Below, one piece after another: positions 46,877 to 57,807 of a stretch of 64,000 nucleotides of DNA (its first letter is position 1; each line of letters begins with the position of its first letter). This stretch comes from Prochlorococcus sp. AG-449-G23 (GTDB taxonomy: Bacteria > Cyanobacteriota > Cyanobacteriia > PCC-6307 > Cyanobiaceae): contig QCQJ01000001.1 in the NCBI GenBank assembly GCA_003209585.1, positions 1 to 64,000 of the forward strand. The letters are read 5' to 3'. The position numbers were made by a program, and so were the translations under genes. The notes under the pieces were generated by a model. That model was not told where the DNA came from. It did not search any database and saw only the letters and a list, made by a program, of their open reading frames with translations.

Positions 46877-47071
46877 TTGTTTGATAAAGGAAATTTAAAA
46901 TTCTTTTTTATATGGCTAATTTCATTGTTGCTGTCTGGATTGTTTAAATTTATTGGATACTTGAATCCTAATGTTTTAATAATTAATAACTTTCTTCTCT
47001 TATTACTAGTTTTTGGTCCAGCTCTTTTAGTTACAATAATATTAGTTATTAATAAGCTTTCAAATTCTTAA
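46877..47071 (+). CDS. Possible small membrane protein, 64 aa
   Basis: This short reading frame begins with TTG at 46877 and encodes two hydrophobic helices (FFFIWLISLLLSGLFKFIGY and FLLLLLVFGPALLVTIILVI). It lies between DUF3134 (divergent) and argG, 37 bases before the argG start, on the argG strand. No family is recognised. The hydrophobic, Leu-rich makeup could arise by chance in AT-rich DNA, and the TTG start weakens the case. Confidence 0.42.
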   Translation: MFDKGNLKFFFIWLISLLLSGLFKFIGYLNPNVLIINNFLLLLLVFGPALLVTIILVINKLSNS

Positions 47072-47108
47072 TTACATCAAAAAATTGAAATTTATGGAGC
47101 AAATATAA

Positions 47109-48323
47109 ATGCAGCAAGTAAAAAAAATTGTACTGGCGTATTCTGGTGGCGTAGATACGAGTGTTTGTATTCCATATTTGAAGAATGAATATGGAATTTC
47201 AGAAGTCATTACTTTTGTGGCAGATCTTGGACAAGGCGAGGATTTAGATCTTATTAGGCAAAAAGCTTTAAATTCTGGTGCATCTAAATCAATCATAGGT
47301 AATTTAGTTAATAGTTTTGTTGAGAATTACGCTTTTCCAGCTATTAGAGCAAACGCATTATATCTAGATAAATATCCATTATCTACAGCTCTTGCTAGGC
47401 CTTTAATAGCTGAAAATCTCGTAAATATTGCCCGAGAGATTAATGCCGATGCGGTAGCTCATGGTTGTACTGGTAAAGGGAATGATCAAGTTCGATTTGA
47501 TTTAGCAATTAATGCTTTAGGACCTGATTTGAAAATAATTACTCCTGCAAGGGAGTGGAATATGAGTAGGGAGGAGGCAATAGTGTATGGAGAAAAATTT
47601 GGTATTCCTGCACCAGTATCAAAAAAATCACCATATTCAATAGACGTTAACTTACTTGGTAGGAGTATTGAAGCGGGCATATTAGAAGATCCAATGCAAG
47701 AAGCACCTGAAGATATTTTTGCAATTACTTCATCAATAGATAATTCACCTGATTTCTCTCAAGATATAGAAATTGTTTTTAAAAATGGGTTTCCAGTTGC
47801 AGTTAATGATGAATTTTTAACTCCTGTTGAGATTATTCAAAAAGCTAATGATCTTGCCGGTGAGCATGGTTTTGGAAGAATAGATATGATTGAAGATCGA
47901 GTAGTAGGAATTAAAAGTAGAGAGATTTACGAAACACCTGGCCTCTTACTTTTAATCAAAGCTCACAAAGAATTAGAGAGCATTACATTAAACCCAGATG
48001 TTGTGGACTTTAAAGGAATTGTGGAAAAAAAATGGAGTCAATTAGTCTATCAAGGTTTTTGGTTCGGACCTCTTAAAGATAGTTTAGATGCATTTATTGC
48101 CTCGACTCAAACTTCAGTTAATGGAAGAGTAAAGATTAGACTTCATAAGGGGAATGCAATAGTAATAGGGAGAATGTCGGAAAATAATTCTCTTTATAGG
48201 GAAGATTTGGCAACTTATAGCAAAGACGATGTTTTTAATCATTCTTTAGCAGAGGGGTTTATTTATATGTGGGGTATGTCTAATAAAATATGGGCTGAAT
48301 TAAATTCAAAAGCAAAAGATTAA
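47109..48323 (+). CDS. argG: Argininosuccinate synthase
   Basis: ArgG joins citrulline and aspartate using ATP, the step before ArgH. It has 404 residues. Landmarks: [20 protein letters not shown] at residue 6 (PP-loop ATP binding), [18 protein letters not shown] near 115, [20 protein letters not shown] near 145, and the substrate-binding region [18 protein letters not shown] near 172. It lies 37 bases after the small membrane frame and is convergent with rpsF with a 3-base gap. Confidence 0.97.
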   Translation: MQQVKKIVLAYSGGVDTSVCIPYLKNEYGISEVITFVADLGQGEDLDLIRQKALNSGASKSIIGNLVNSFVENYAFPAIRANALYLDKYPLSTALARPLIAENLVNIAREINADAVAHGCTGKGNDQVRFDLAINALGPDLKIITPAREWNMSREEAIVYGEKFGIPAPVSKKSPYSIDVNLLGRSIEAGILEDPMQEAPEDIFAITSSIDNSPDFSQDIEIVFKNGFPVAVNDEFLTPVEIIQKANDLAGEHGFGRIDMIEDRVVGIKSREIYETPGLLLLIKAHKELESITLNPDVVDFKGIVEKKWSQLVYQGFWFGPLKDSLDAFIASTQTSVNGRVKIRLHKGNAIVIGRMSENNSLYREDLATYSKDDVFNHSLAEGFIYMWGMSNKIWAELNSKAKD

Positions 48324-48326
48324 TAT

Positions 48327-48788
48327 TTAAGATTCTCCATTTTCTTTTGTTTGAGTATCATCTTTTCCCGAAGTTGAAGTTTCTGGGCTTGCAACTGATT
48401 GTTTTTCCTTAGATTCAACTTTAGTTTCTGGATTCTCTTTATTATCTGCTTGAGTTGAGCTCTTAGCAGAAGGTCTTGGGGTTGGCAAAGGTCCTTCTTG
48501 TTTAACGGTCATATACCTTATAACATCTTCACTTAGTCTCATTGCTTTTTCAATTTTGAAAATATGTTGTCCATCTCCTTGATGACTTAGTTGGACGTAA
48601 ATACCTTCTCTATGTTTTGAAATTTGATAGGCTAATCTCCTCTTACCCCTCATTTGACTATCGAGGATAGTACCGCCAAATTCTTCTAAAAGCTTATTAT
48701 ATTTATCAATGTGGTTAGTTACTTCATCTTCCGCTATATCTGGGCGGAGGATGTACATGGTTTCGTAATAAGATTGTTGATCGTTCAT
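48327..48788 (-). CDS. rpsF: 30S ribosomal protein S6 with C-terminal extension
   Basis: S6 sits on the platform of the 30S subunit. I chose the ATG at 48786-48788 ([17 protein letters not shown]), giving 153 residues; the upstream ATG at 48842 adds 18 residues unlike the family. The S6 core is about residues 1-97 ([40 protein letters not shown]). The last about 55 residues are Ser/Thr/Glu/Lys-rich and disordered-looking, beyond the usual end at about 100. Function of the tail is unknown. Confidence 0.92.
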   Translation of the reverse strand: MNDQQSYYETMYILRPDIAEDEVTNHIDKYNKLLEEFGGTILDSQMRGKRRLAYQISKHREGIYVQLSHQGDGQHIFKIEKAMRLSEDVIRYMTVKQEGPLPTPRPSAKSSTQADNKENPETKVESKEKQSVASPETSTSGKDDTQTKENGES

Positions 48789-48890
48789 AGTCTCAGACAA
48801 GGTCTTTGGCTCATAATTTTGATGTGATGAGCGTCTGTTCATCTTTTACGATACATCATGATGTGCAGTTCCTTGAAAATTAGCATCATT

Positions 48891-49751
48891 TTAAAGATAA
48901 TTTTTGAGTGCGTCATTCATAATATGAAAAGGTACTTCTAAACCATTTGTCCAAAATGATAATGATTTCAATCCTTGAGCAACAAGCATTTGTAAACCAT
49001 CAATGGTCATGCATCCTTTGTTGGCACTAAATTTCAATAGATGAGTTGGAGCAGGATTGTAGATTAAATCATAAACAATTGTTTTTGATTTAAGAGATCT
49101 CCAAAAAGATTCCCCATATGGCAATATATTTATTTCATCTTTAGCTGTTTTCATTCCTACCGGGGTTGTATTTACAACTAAATCTGATTCTTCAATTAGA
49201 TTTTGAGCTTGATTATCATTATTTAAAAAACCCTGAATTTCAATTTGATTTTCAAAATTTTTAATTAATTCATCTAGTGATGATTTGTTACGTGATACTA
49301 CTGAAATTCTTGAAAGATTTAAATTTATCAACCCTTGAATAACAGATCGTGCTGCACCACCGGAGCCAAGAACAATCGATTGCTTTTTTGTTAAGTTTAA
49401 TGTTTTTAACGGATAAATAAATCCTTCTACATCTGTATTAGTTGCGCTCCATTCCTTTTCAGGGCTTAATTTTAGGGTATTAATTGCTTTCAGTTTGTTA
49501 GCAATAGGGGAAATTTCACTACAAAGGTTAAATACTTTTTCTTTATAGGGAATTGTGATATTTAAACCTTTGCAGTTAATTTTTTTCAAAGAATTCAGTA
49601 CTAATTCTAGATCTTCATCTTTGCAAGGTATAGCAATATAAATTAAATCTAGGCCTAAATATTGAAGGGCAGCATTTTGCATAATCGGTGACAAGGAATG
49701 GCTTACTGGATTGCCTATTAATGCAATAAAAGATGTCTTACTTGAAATCAT
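48891..49751 (-). CDS. aroE: Shikimate dehydrogenase
   Basis: AroE reduces 3-dehydroshikimate to shikimate with NADPH. I use the ATG at 49749-49751 (MISSKTSFIALIGNPVSHSLSP), giving 286 residues; a longer frame to 49817 has no family match. Motifs are NITIPYKEKVFNL near 69 with the catalytic Lys, NTDVEGFIYPL near 111, the NADP loop VLGSGGAARSVIQGL near 129, NTTPVGM near 196, and IDGLQMLVAQG near 253. It shares a 117-base divergent region with dnaK. Confidence 0.95.
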   Translation of the reverse strand: MISSKTSFIALIGNPVSHSLSPIMQNAALQYLGLDLIYIAIPCKDEDLELVLNSLKKINCKGLNITIPYKEKVFNLCSEISPIANKLKAINTLKLSPEKEWSATNTDVEGFIYPLKTLNLTKKQSIVLGSGGAARSVIQGLINLNLSRISVVSRNKSSLDELIKNFENQIEIQGFLNNDNQAQNLIEESDLVVNTTPVGMKTAKDEINILPYGESFWRSLKSKTIVYDLIYNPAPTHLLKFSANKGCMTIDGLQMLVAQGLKSLSFWTNGLEVPFHIMNDALKNYL

Positions 49752-49868
49752 GTTTAGAAATTTTTTCTTAAAAAATAACAATCTGTTCGGGAACCACACC
49801 CCGTCTTTGAGTAACAATAACGACGCCGATGACCGATTATGGAGAATATCAAATATAAGAATTTACCC

Positions 49869-51776
49869 ATGGGTAAGGTTGTAGGAATCGATTTAGGAAC
49901 AACTAATAGTTGTGTCGCTGTAATGGAAGGTGGTAAACCCACTGTAATAGCAAATGCTGAGGGTTTCAGAACTACTCCATCAGTTGTTGCATATACAAAA
50001 AATCAAGATCAGCTTGTTGGACAAATTGCAAAGAGACAAGCTGTTATGAATCCTGAAAATACTTTTTATTCTGCAAAGCGTTTTGTTGGTAGAAGAGTTG
50101 ATGAAGTTAATGAAGAATCTAAAGAAGTTAGTTATTCTGTTGAAAAATCTGGTTCTAGTGTCAAATTAAAGTGTCCTATCTTGGACAAGCAATTTTCTCC
50201 TGAAGAAGTAAGTTCTCAAGTTTTAAGAAAGTTAGCAGATGATGCAGGTAAATACCTTGGTGAAAAAGTTACACAGGCTGTAATTACAGTTCCAGCTTAT
50301 TTTAATGACTCTCAAAGACAGGCTACAAAAGACGCAGGAAAGATTGCAGGTTTAGAAGTTCTCAGAATTGTCAATGAGCCTACTGCTGCAGCTTTAGCAT
50401 ATGGTTTGGATAAGGAAAATGAAAAAATTCTTGTTTTTGATTTAGGTGGAGGAACCTTTGACGTTTCAGTTATTGAAGCTGGCGATGGAGTAACTGAAGT
50501 ACTTTCTACATCTGGAGATACCCATCTTGGTGGCGATGATTTTGATAGGTGTATCGTAGATCATTTAGCAAGTACTTTTAAATCAAATGAGGGAATTGAT
50601 CTCAGACAAGATAAGCAAGCTTTACAAAGACTGACTGAAGCAGCAGAAAAAGCAAAAATTGAACTTTCAAATGCCACACAAAGTGAAATAAATTTACCTT
50701 TTATCACAGCGACGCCTGAAGGTCCTAAACATTTAGATTTGAACCTAACTCGAGCAAAGTTCGAGGAACTGGCAGCTTCTTTAATTGATAGGTGCAAGAC
50801 CCCAGTAGAGAGAGCTATAAGTGATGCAAAAATTTCTACTAGTGAAATTGATGAGGTCGTAATGGTGGGAGGCTCATCTAGAATACCTGCTGTTTTAGAT
50901 TTAGTTAAAAAAATAATAGGTAAAGAACCAAATCAAACTGTTAATCCTGATGAGGTAGTAGCTGTTGGAGCAGCAATTCAGGGAGGAGTATTAGCAGGGG
51001 AGGTTAAAGATATATTGTTGCTTGACGTTACTCCACTTTCTTTAGGTGTAGAGACTTTAGGGGGAGTAATGACAAAAATGATAAATCGAAATACTACAGT
51101 TCCTACTAAGAAATCTGAAACATATTCAACTGCTGTAGACGGGCAAACAAATGTAGAAATACATGTTTTACAGGGTGAAAGAGAAATGGCTTCTGATAAT
51201 AAAAGTTTAGGAACTTTTAGATTGGATGGTATCCCTTCAGCACCAAGAGGTGTGCCGCAAATTGAAGTCACATTTGATATTGATGCAAATGGTATTCTTA
51301 GTGTTACTGCTAAAGATAAAGGAAGTGGTAAAGAACAAAGTATTTCTATCACTGGTGCTTCTACTCTATCTGACAATGAAGTAGAAAAAATGGTAAAGGA
51401 TGCTGAATCAAATGCATCTGCAGATAAAGAAAAAAGAGAAAAAATTGATTTAAAAAATCAAGCTGAAACACTTGTGTATCAGACAGAAAAGCAACTTGCT
51501 GAGCTGGGAGACAAAATTGATGCTGCAGCAAAGTCTAAAGTTGAAGAAAAAAGTAATGCTTTAAAAGAAGCAACTTCTAAAGAAGATTATGAATCAATGA
51601 AAAAACTCCTTGAAGAACTTCAGCAAGAACTTTATGCAGTTGGTTCATCTGTTTATCAGCAACCCGGCAATCAGCCACCATCACCTGGCTCAGCGGGCGG
51701 TCCTGATCAGAATGATTCAAACGAAAAAGGTGGAGATGATGTAATTGATGCAGACTTTACTGAAACAAAAGATTAG
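49869..51776 (+). CDS. dnaK: Chaperone DnaK (Hsp70), main DnaK2-like form
   Basis: DnaK is the general Hsp70 chaperone, working with DnaJ and GrpE. I chose the ATG at 49869 ([22 protein letters not shown]), the conserved start, giving 635 residues; a frame from 49839 adds ten residues. Motifs: [20 protein letters not shown] near 153, [15 protein letters not shown] near 190, [15 protein letters not shown] near 335, and the substrate-binding domain from about 385 ([19 protein letters not shown]). The tail ends [13 protein letters not shown], as in the housekeeping DnaK2 type of cyanobacteria. Overlap with the next gene is four bases. Confidence 0.97.
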   Translation: MGKVVGIDLGTTNSCVAVMEGGKPTVIANAEGFRTTPSVVAYTKNQDQLVGQIAKRQAVMNPENTFYSAKRFVGRRVDEVNEESKEVSYSVEKSGSSVKLKCPILDKQFSPEEVSSQVLRKLADDAGKYLGEKVTQAVITVPAYFNDSQRQATKDAGKIAGLEVLRIVNEPTAAALAYGLDKENEKILVFDLGGGTFDVSVIEAGDGVTEVLSTSGDTHLGGDDFDRCIVDHLASTFKSNEGIDLRQDKQALQRLTEAAEKAKIELSNATQSEINLPFITATPEGPKHLDLNLTRAKFEELAASLIDRCKTPVERAISDAKISTSEIDEVVMVGGSSRIPAVLDLVKKIIGKEPNQTVNPDEVVAVGAAIQGGVLAGEVKDILLLDVTPLSLGVETLGGVMTKMINRNTTVPTKKSETYSTAVDGQTNVEIHVLQGEREMASDNKSLGTFRLDGIPSAPRGVPQIEVTFDIDANGILSVTAKDKGSGKEQSISITGASTLSDNEVEKMVKDAESNASADKEKREKIDLKNQAETLVYQTEKQLAELGDKIDAAAKSKVEEKSNALKEATSKEDYESMKKLLEELQQELYAVGSSVYQQPGNQPPSPGSAGGPDQNDSNEKGGDDVIDADFTETKD

Positions 51777-52855
51777 GCGAGGTAATTTTTAATTTCATTA
51801 GCAACCCATTTAGAACAAGCAGGAGCAAGTAAAATGCCATTTTTATAAAAACCTGTACAAATAATCAGTCCGTTTTCTATTTTTCTCATTATTGGTGAAG
51901 ATTCTCCATCAGGCCTTGATCTAATTCCATACCATTTTTTAGAAATTTTTCCTTTAATAAGCCATGATGGTTTTTTATCGAGAAAATTTGTGAGTTTTTC
52001 GAAAGGATTTTCTTCTGGCATAGTACTATATTCGTCCGTTGAACCAATAATTAGCTTATTTTTTGATTTTCTAATTATGTTTTTACCATTTATACTGAAT
52101 TGTTTTGGCAGCGAAAATAAATCAACTTCTGCATCGTTTATATCAACTTCTATAGCTTGACCTAAAACAGGTTTTAATTTGATGTTGTGAGATAGGTTTC
52201 TTATTAAATCAAGTGCTTTAAGAGAATTACACAAAATAATCATGTCTGATTTGATGTCTTCATTATTTTTTGTTGTAGAAATCCAGTGATTGTTTGATTT
52301 TCTGATTTTTATTATTTCTTCTTCTAAAAAATTTATTTTTTTATGTTTTAGACATTTATCTAATGTGTTAAGTAACGACGTGGCATTTATTCTTCCATCT
52401 TTGAAGGAAATCATTCCTTTTATATTTCTTGTTTGGAAGGCCTTATTTATATTTTTTATAAGTATTGAGTCTTTTTCTAAAATTTTTAAGTTAATATCAT
52501 TATTTTCATAAATAAATTTTTCTAATTTTTTAAACTTTTCTTCATTCGTAGTAAGTTGCATTAATGGTTTTTCGATATTTAATTCATTATTAAATTTATG
52601 GAGGAATTTAATCCATTGAGGCCATAATTCAATGCTTTGTTTCCTCAGATCCCAACTTCTACCTCGCCTTTTTTGATACATATTACCCATTAGTAAGCCT
52701 AAAGCTGCATTGCTACTATTTTGGAGTTTAGCTGGATCTATAATTGTTATTTGAAAACCTAATTCTGATAGTTCTAAGGCGTTAAATTTTCCAATAATTC
52801 CCGATCCAATAATAACTATATGTGCTCTCTGAAAATTTTCTTTTAAGCTTTTCAT
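51773..52855 (-). CDS. FAD-dependent oxidoreductase of the D-amino-acid-oxidase type
   Basis: The protein has 360 residues. The FAD-binding motif is [19 protein letters not shown] near residue 13 with Gly17, Gly19 and Gly22. [18 protein letters not shown] near 300 and [18 protein letters not shown] near 325 are the conserved C-terminal substrate/FAD motifs of glycine oxidase and related DAO enzymes. Glycine oxidase ThiO, used for thiazole synthesis, is one candidate, but the substrate is not shown by sequence. It ends four bases into dnaK. Confidence 0.8.
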   Translation of the reverse strand: MKSLKENFQRAHIVIIGSGIIGKFNALELSELGFQITIIDPAKLQNSSNAALGLLMGNMYQKRRGRSWDLRKQSIELWPQWIKFLHKFNNELNIEKPLMQLTTNEEKFKKLEKFIYENNDINLKILEKDSILIKNINKAFQTRNIKGMISFKDGRINATSLLNTLDKCLKHKKINFLEEEIIKIRKSNNHWISTTKNNEDIKSDMIILCNSLKALDLIRNLSHNIKLKPVLGQAIEVDINDAEVDLFSLPKQFSINGKNIIRKSKNKLIIGSTDEYSTMPEENPFEKLTNFLDKKPSWLIKGKISKKWYGIRSRPDGESSPIMRKIENGLIICTGFYKNGILLAPACSKWVANEIKNYLA

Positions 52856-52903
52856 TGATATATTAGAAATACTTGCTTATTTGACTTAATAGTTAAAGAT
52901 TTT

Positions 52904-53758
52904 TTGGAACATCCCTCAATTATATTAAAAATTGTTTGTCCTGATCGTCCTGGCCTTGTTAGTTTACTTACAAGTTGGATTTCAAATTACGGTGGAAATA
53001 TAAAACATTCTGATCACCATACAGATCAAGATGCAGGTTTGTTTCTTAGTCGAATTGAATGGAATAGTAATAATCCATCTTTTAATAGGAATGAAATTTA
53101 TACAGAATTTGAAAAAATTTCAGATCAAGTAAATGGAAAATTTTATGTAAATTATTCTGATGAAATACCAAATATTGCTATTTTCGTGAGTAAACAAAAT
53201 CATTGTTTGATTGATTTACTTTGGCGAGTAAGAAATGGTGAACTCAAAATGAAAGTACCATTGATAATTTCAAATCATTCTGATCTAGCAAATATTGCGA
53301 ATGACTTTAATGCAAAATTTGTACATATTGATACCTTAAATATTGATAAATCTGCCGTTGAAGATCAATTTTTAAATTTACTAAGAGAATATGAAATTGA
53401 TCTTGTTGTATTAGCGAAATATATGCAAATTTTGAGTGACTCTTTTTTAAAAAAGTTTTCTTCAATAATAAATATTCATCATTCTTTCTTACCTGCATTT
53501 AAAGGCGCGCAACCATATCATCGAGCATGGAAGAGAGGAGTTAAATTAATAGGTGCTACAGCTCACTATGTTACTGAAGATCTTGATGAAGGTCCCATAA
53601 TAGAGCAATGCACAGTTAATGTAAGTCATAGGGATGAAGTTGATGATTTGATTAGAAAAGGAAGAGATATTGAAAGAATTGCTCTAGCAAGAGCTGTCAG
53701 ATTACATCTAAATCATCAAGTAATTGTTTATAACAGCAAAACTGCTGTTTTTGATTGA
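52904..53758 (+). CDS. purU: Formyltetrahydrofolate deformylase
   Basis: PurU hydrolyses 10-formyltetrahydrofolate to formate and tetrahydrofolate. The 284 residues comprise an ACT-like regulatory N-terminal domain (IILKIVCPDRPGLVSLLT) and a formyltransferase-like domain with NIHHSFLPAFKGAQPYHRAW near 191 containing the catalytic Asn and His, and EDLDEGPIIEQC near 230 containing the catalytic Asp. The start is TTG at 52904: the frame opens only after a TGA at 52856-52858 and no ATG precedes the ACT domain. It is divergent from the FAD oxidoreductase across 48 bases. Confidence 0.94.
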   Translation: MEHPSIILKIVCPDRPGLVSLLTSWISNYGGNIKHSDHHTDQDAGLFLSRIEWNSNNPSFNRNEIYTEFEKISDQVNGKFYVNYSDEIPNIAIFVSKQNHCLIDLLWRVRNGELKMKVPLIISNHSDLANIANDFNAKFVHIDTLNIDKSAVEDQFLNLLREYEIDLVVLAKYMQILSDSFLKKFSSIINIHHSFLPAFKGAQPYHRAWKRGVKLIGATAHYVTEDLDEGPIIEQCTVNVSHRDEVDDLIRKGRDIERIALARAVRLHLNHQVIVYNSKTAVFD

Positions 53759-53768
53759 AAATAATTTC

Positions 53769-55127
53769 CTAGTCTTCTAATTCTATTTGTATTTGTCTTT
53801 CATAAATTGATTCTTCATTAAAAGCTCTTGCTATCAAGAAACTTGCAATGCAGCTGATTAAGACAGGTTTCATTATTAGTAAATTTTTTGTCAAGGCAAA
53901 AGCTAAAAACATAGCTGTAATTGGGGTTCGCGAACATCCTGCTACGAAAGCTCCCATTCCCGCAAAAATGTATGTGCTAGGTGCATGTCCTGTCGCAATT
54001 TCTATCCAGCTTCCCATTATTAGTCCGATTGACCCTCCTAAAGTAAGCATTGGATAGAACAATCCTCCAGGAGCTCCAGAAGCTGCAGCTAAACCTGTCG
54101 TGATAAATAATACTAAAACTGCTAACAAAGCAATTCCAATACTTGTATTTTGCTCAGCTATTATTTTCTGTAATTGATCTAAATTATGAAATGTACTGGG
54201 TAAAAAAGAATAGATAGTTCCTAAAATAAGTCCACAGATACTCATCTTTAAGACAAATTTATTTTTATACCACTTTTTCCCAAGACTTTGCATTAGCAAA
54301 ACATATCTGCTGTACAATTCTGCAAAGATTCCAATAATTATTCCTAGTAAAACTAAATAAATAAAATCTATAGGTAAGAAAAAAACTGATGGGTCATATT
54401 CTTTTTGAATCAAAAATCCGAGGTTAAAATCAAAGCCTCCTGCTTTAGGATCTAAACCCAAGGCTTGAATAATATCAGCAGATGAATCTGCAATGAAAGT
54501 TGTAATTACTACTAATAGCAAAATTACTGGTCTAGCAGAATTTAATAACTCTTCTATTGCATAAACAAACCCTCCTAATGGAGCGCTAAATACTGCAGCA
54601 ATTCCAGCTCCACCACCTGCTGCTACTATTACTCTTCTAAAAGCTGTAGGAGCTTTGAGCCATTTGGCCATTTGCCAAGCAACTGATCCTCCCATTTGAA
54701 CTGATGGACCCTCTGGACCTAAAGGGAATCCACTACCAATAGCTATAATGCCTGATATGAGTTTTACTAATCCTACTTTTATATTCATTGGCACTTTTTT
54801 ATGCCTTAAGAAACCCATGATTTGACTCACGCCTGAACCCTTTGCTGCAGGTGCAAAATTTTTGATCAAATATCCAGCAATTGCTCCTCCTACAGCTCCA
54901 AAAATTGGTAATACTCCAATAGATGGGAATTGGTCTAAAAGTGCTAATCTCCAATTATTTATAAAGTAGATTCCAGTTTTAAAAAATATGCTTGTAATTG
55001 AAGCTCCTAAGCCTGTTAATAAAAGCGAAAATGCAACGACGAGAGATCTTTGTCTTAATAGTTTTTTGATGCTACGAGAAGAATTATTACTGGTTTTTTG
55101 AATATTTTCTTTTATAAGGTTTGGCAT
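53769..55127 (-). CDS. ClC-type chloride channel or transporter
   Basis: A membrane protein of the ClC family, 452 residues with roughly ten to twelve hydrophobic segments. The ClC signatures are GSGVSQIMGFL near 96, GSGFPLGPEGPSVQMGGSVA near 134 containing the gating Glu, and ASGAPGGLFYPMLTLGGSIG near 345. There is no C-terminal CBS pair, so it is of the short bacterial type. Whether it is a channel or a proton-coupled exchanger cannot be said from this reading; the second (proton) Glu may be in YAIEELLNSARP near 190. It lies ten bases from acnB on the same strand. Confidence 0.92.
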   Translation of the reverse strand: MPNLIKENIQKTSNNSSRSIKKLLRQRSLVVAFSLLLTGLGASITSIFFKTGIYFINNWRLALLDQFPSIGVLPIFGAVGGAIAGYLIKNFAPAAKGSGVSQIMGFLRHKKVPMNIKVGLVKLISGIIAIGSGFPLGPEGPSVQMGGSVAWQMAKWLKAPTAFRRVIVAAGGGAGIAAVFSAPLGGFVYAIEELLNSARPVILLLVVITTFIADSSADIIQALGLDPKAGGFDFNLGFLIQKEYDPSVFFLPIDFIYLVLLGIIIGIFAELYSRYVLLMQSLGKKWYKNKFVLKMSICGLILGTIYSFLPSTFHNLDQLQKIIAEQNTSIGIALLAVLVLFITTGLAAASGAPGGLFYPMLTLGGSIGLIMGSWIEIATGHAPSTYIFAGMGAFVAGCSRTPITAMFLAFALTKNLLIMKPVLISCIASFLIARAFNEESIYERQIQIELED

Positions 55128-55136
55128 AATCCATGA

Positions 55137-57710
55137 TCACTTTGACAAACTGAAATCGTGTATTTCATCAAATTGAAGATAACGATAAAGTTCATCTGAA
55201 TATGGATTAATTTTATTTTTAGTAATATCCTGATATTCTTCTACTTCTGGGATTTTTCCAAGAAGTGCGCAAACTGCTGCTAATTCAGCACTTCCTAAAA
55301 ATACTTGGGCATTTTTCCCAAGTCTATTGTCAAAATTTCTTGTACTAGTAGAAAATACTACAGATCCTTCATCTACTCTGGCTTGATTTCCCATACATAA
55401 AGAACAGCCTGGCAACTCTAATCTCGCACCACAACTTTCAAAGATATTATAGTAACCTTCAGCTTTAAGAGTTTCTTCATCCATTTTTGTAGGTGGACAA
55501 ATCCATAATTTAGCTTTTAAATTTTGAATACCTTCAAGAACTTTTGCAGCTGCTCTGTAATGACCAATATTTGTCATGCAAGAACCTATAAAAACTTCGT
55601 CAATATTTGTATTAGCAACATCTGTGATTTCCTTTACGTTATCTGGATCGTTAGGGCAAGCAACTATAGGTTGTGTTACTTTTGCTAAATCAATTTCAAT
55701 AATTTCTTCATATTGAGCGTTTGTATCTGGTTGAATTAATGATGGTTTTTTTAACCAATTTTTCATATCATTTATTCTTCTTGAAATCGATTTTGAGTCT
55801 TCATAATTGCTCTCAATCATTTTTTCTAGAAGGCAAATATTACTTCTTAAATATTCTTGAACAGTTTCTTGGGATAAAAGTATGGTGCTACCCGCGCAAG
55901 AGCGTTCTGCAGTAGCATCAGTGAGTTCAAAAGCTTGTTCAAGTTTTAGATTAGGTAATCCCTCAATTTCCATAATTTTCCCATTAAATATATTTTTTTT
56001 ATTTGTTTTCTCAACAGTTAAGAGTCCTTTTTTAATTGCGAAGAGAGGGATTGCATTTACTAAATCTCTAAGAGTAATTCCTGGTAATAATTCTCCCTTA
56101 AATTTAACCAGCACTGATTCCGGCATATTTAATGGCATTGATCCTATTGCAGCTGCAAAAGCAACAATGCCCGAGCCTCCAGGAAATGAAATGCCAAGAG
56201 GGAATCTTGTATGACTATCTCCACCTGTGCCAACAGTATCAGGGAGAAGCATTCTGTTAAGCCAGCTATGAATTATGCCGTCTCCCGGTTTAAGAGCTAC
56301 TCCACCTCTTTGAGATATAAAATCAGGTAATTCTTTATGGGTAACTAGATCTACTGGTTTAGGATAAGCAGCTGTATGGCAAAAACTTTGCATCACTAAA
56401 TCTGCAGTAAATCCTAAACAAGCGAGTTCTTTTAGTTCATCTCTAGTCATTGGTCCAGTAGTGTCTTGACTGCCAACTGTAGTCATAATTGGTTCACAGG
56501 TCATTCCTGGCCTTACTCCATCTAAACCGCATGCTTTTCCTACAATTTTTTGAGCTTGAGTAAACCCATAATTACTTTCCGTTGGATTGTATGGTCGGAT
56601 GAATATTTCACTCGGTTGATAATCTAATTTGTTTCTAATTTTGTCCGTAAGAGACCTCCCAATCATAAGATTAATTCTGCCTCCGGCTTGAATTTCATCA
56701 GTAAGAGTTGATGGATACAAGTTGAATTTGCTTATTACTTCTTCAGTATTTGAACCTTTTTCAATTTTTTTAATAATGCCTTCATAAGGATATATTTTAA
56801 TAACATCTCCTGTTTTCATATGAGATACGTCAGCTTCTATAGGTAAAGCTCCTGAATCTTGTGCAGTATTAAAGAAAATAGGAGCTATTTTGCTACCAAT
56901 TATTATTCCACCTGTTTTTTTGTTTGGAACAAAAGCGATATCTTCGCCTATGTGCCAAATGAGTGAATTTATAGCAGATTTTCTAGAACTCCCTGTTCCA
57001 ACAACATCTCCAACATAAGCGACTGGTAAATTTTGTTTTTTCAAATTATCAAGAATATTTAGTCCATCTGGTTTTTTAAATTCCAACATAGCCAATGCGT
57101 GCATCGGAATATCCGGGCGTGTTGTTGCATGTACAGCTGGAGATAAGTCGTCTGTATTTGTCTCCCCATCAACTTTGAATACTAAACAAGTAATCTCTTT
57201 CTCTAGAATTTTTTTCTTTTTGAACCATTCTGCATTTGCCCAACTATTTACAACCTCTTTTGCATAAATATTATTTTCAGATAATTCATAAATTTCATTA
57301 GCTGAGTCGTAAACAAGAATAATATTTTTTAAAACTTCTGCCGCTTTTTTAGCAAGTAAACTATTTTCTCCTTTAATTATCTCAACCAAAGAATTTACGT
57401 TATATCCGCCTATCATTGTTCCTAGTAATTCAATTGCTTTTTCAGGGTTTATTAATTTGCAATATTTTTCGGAATTAACAATAGCTGTAAGCCAGCTTGC
57501 TTTTACGTAAGCAGCCTCATCAACTCCTGGTGGTACTCTATTTATGAGTAAATCAAGTAAATAAGATGAATCATAAGTACTATCTTGTTCCAATAATTTT
57601 GTAACACAATTTGTTTGCTCAGCACTTAAAGGTAAAGGAGGTATACCTTTGGCAGCTCTTTCAGCTACATGATCTTCATAATCTTTGAGCAATGTTTCCA
57701 AATTCTTCAT
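55137..57710 (-). CDS. acnB: Aconitate hydratase B
   Basis: AcnB interconverts citrate and isocitrate using a 4Fe-4S cluster. The 857 residues have the AcnB-specific order: a HEAT-like N-terminal domain, the swivel domain (VGTGSSRKSAINSLIWHIGE near 238), and the catalytic domains. Cluster ligands are probably the Cys in FIGSCMTNIGHYRAA near 709, and the two in LPGCSLCMGNQARV near 770. DSHTRFPLGISFPGGSG near 499 and MTRDELKELACLGF near 421 are also conserved. It is the citric-acid-cycle enzyme leading to 2-oxoglutarate for nitrogen assimilation. Confidence 0.97.
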   Translation of the reverse strand: MKNLETLLKDYEDHVAERAAKGIPPLPLSAEQTNCVTKLLEQDSTYDSSYLLDLLINRVPPGVDEAAYVKASWLTAIVNSEKYCKLINPEKAIELLGTMIGGYNVNSLVEIIKGENSLLAKKAAEVLKNIILVYDSANEIYELSENNIYAKEVVNSWANAEWFKKKKILEKEITCLVFKVDGETNTDDLSPAVHATTRPDIPMHALAMLEFKKPDGLNILDNLKKQNLPVAYVGDVVGTGSSRKSAINSLIWHIGEDIAFVPNKKTGGIIIGSKIAPIFFNTAQDSGALPIEADVSHMKTGDVIKIYPYEGIIKKIEKGSNTEEVISKFNLYPSTLTDEIQAGGRINLMIGRSLTDKIRNKLDYQPSEIFIRPYNPTESNYGFTQAQKIVGKACGLDGVRPGMTCEPIMTTVGSQDTTGPMTRDELKELACLGFTADLVMQSFCHTAAYPKPVDLVTHKELPDFISQRGGVALKPGDGIIHSWLNRMLLPDTVGTGGDSHTRFPLGISFPGGSGIVAFAAAIGSMPLNMPESVLVKFKGELLPGITLRDLVNAIPLFAIKKGLLTVEKTNKKNIFNGKIMEIEGLPNLKLEQAFELTDATAERSCAGSTILLSQETVQEYLRSNICLLEKMIESNYEDSKSISRRINDMKNWLKKPSLIQPDTNAQYEEIIEIDLAKVTQPIVACPNDPDNVKEITDVANTNIDEVFIGSCMTNIGHYRAAAKVLEGIQNLKAKLWICPPTKMDEETLKAEGYYNIFESCGARLELPGCSLCMGNQARVDEGSVVFSTSTRNFDNRLGKNAQVFLGSAELAAVCALLGKIPEVEEYQDITKNKINPYSDELYRYLQFDEIHDFSLSK

Positions 57711-57807
57711 TAGTAAGGTTTAATGCCTAATCTATTGTTATTTTTAATATTGAAAAGGAGAGTATTCATAAATGCTTTTTTAAATATTCAAACTTCTTAA
57801 TTAATCA

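Noticed and set aside
49752..49817. Longer start for aroE
   Set aside because: The extra 22 residues have no likeness to shikimate dehydrogenases, and the conserved start is at 49751.
50978..51376. 132-codon frame opposite dnaK
   Set aside because: It lies fully inside the conserved dnaK coding sequence on the other strand and has no family resemblance.
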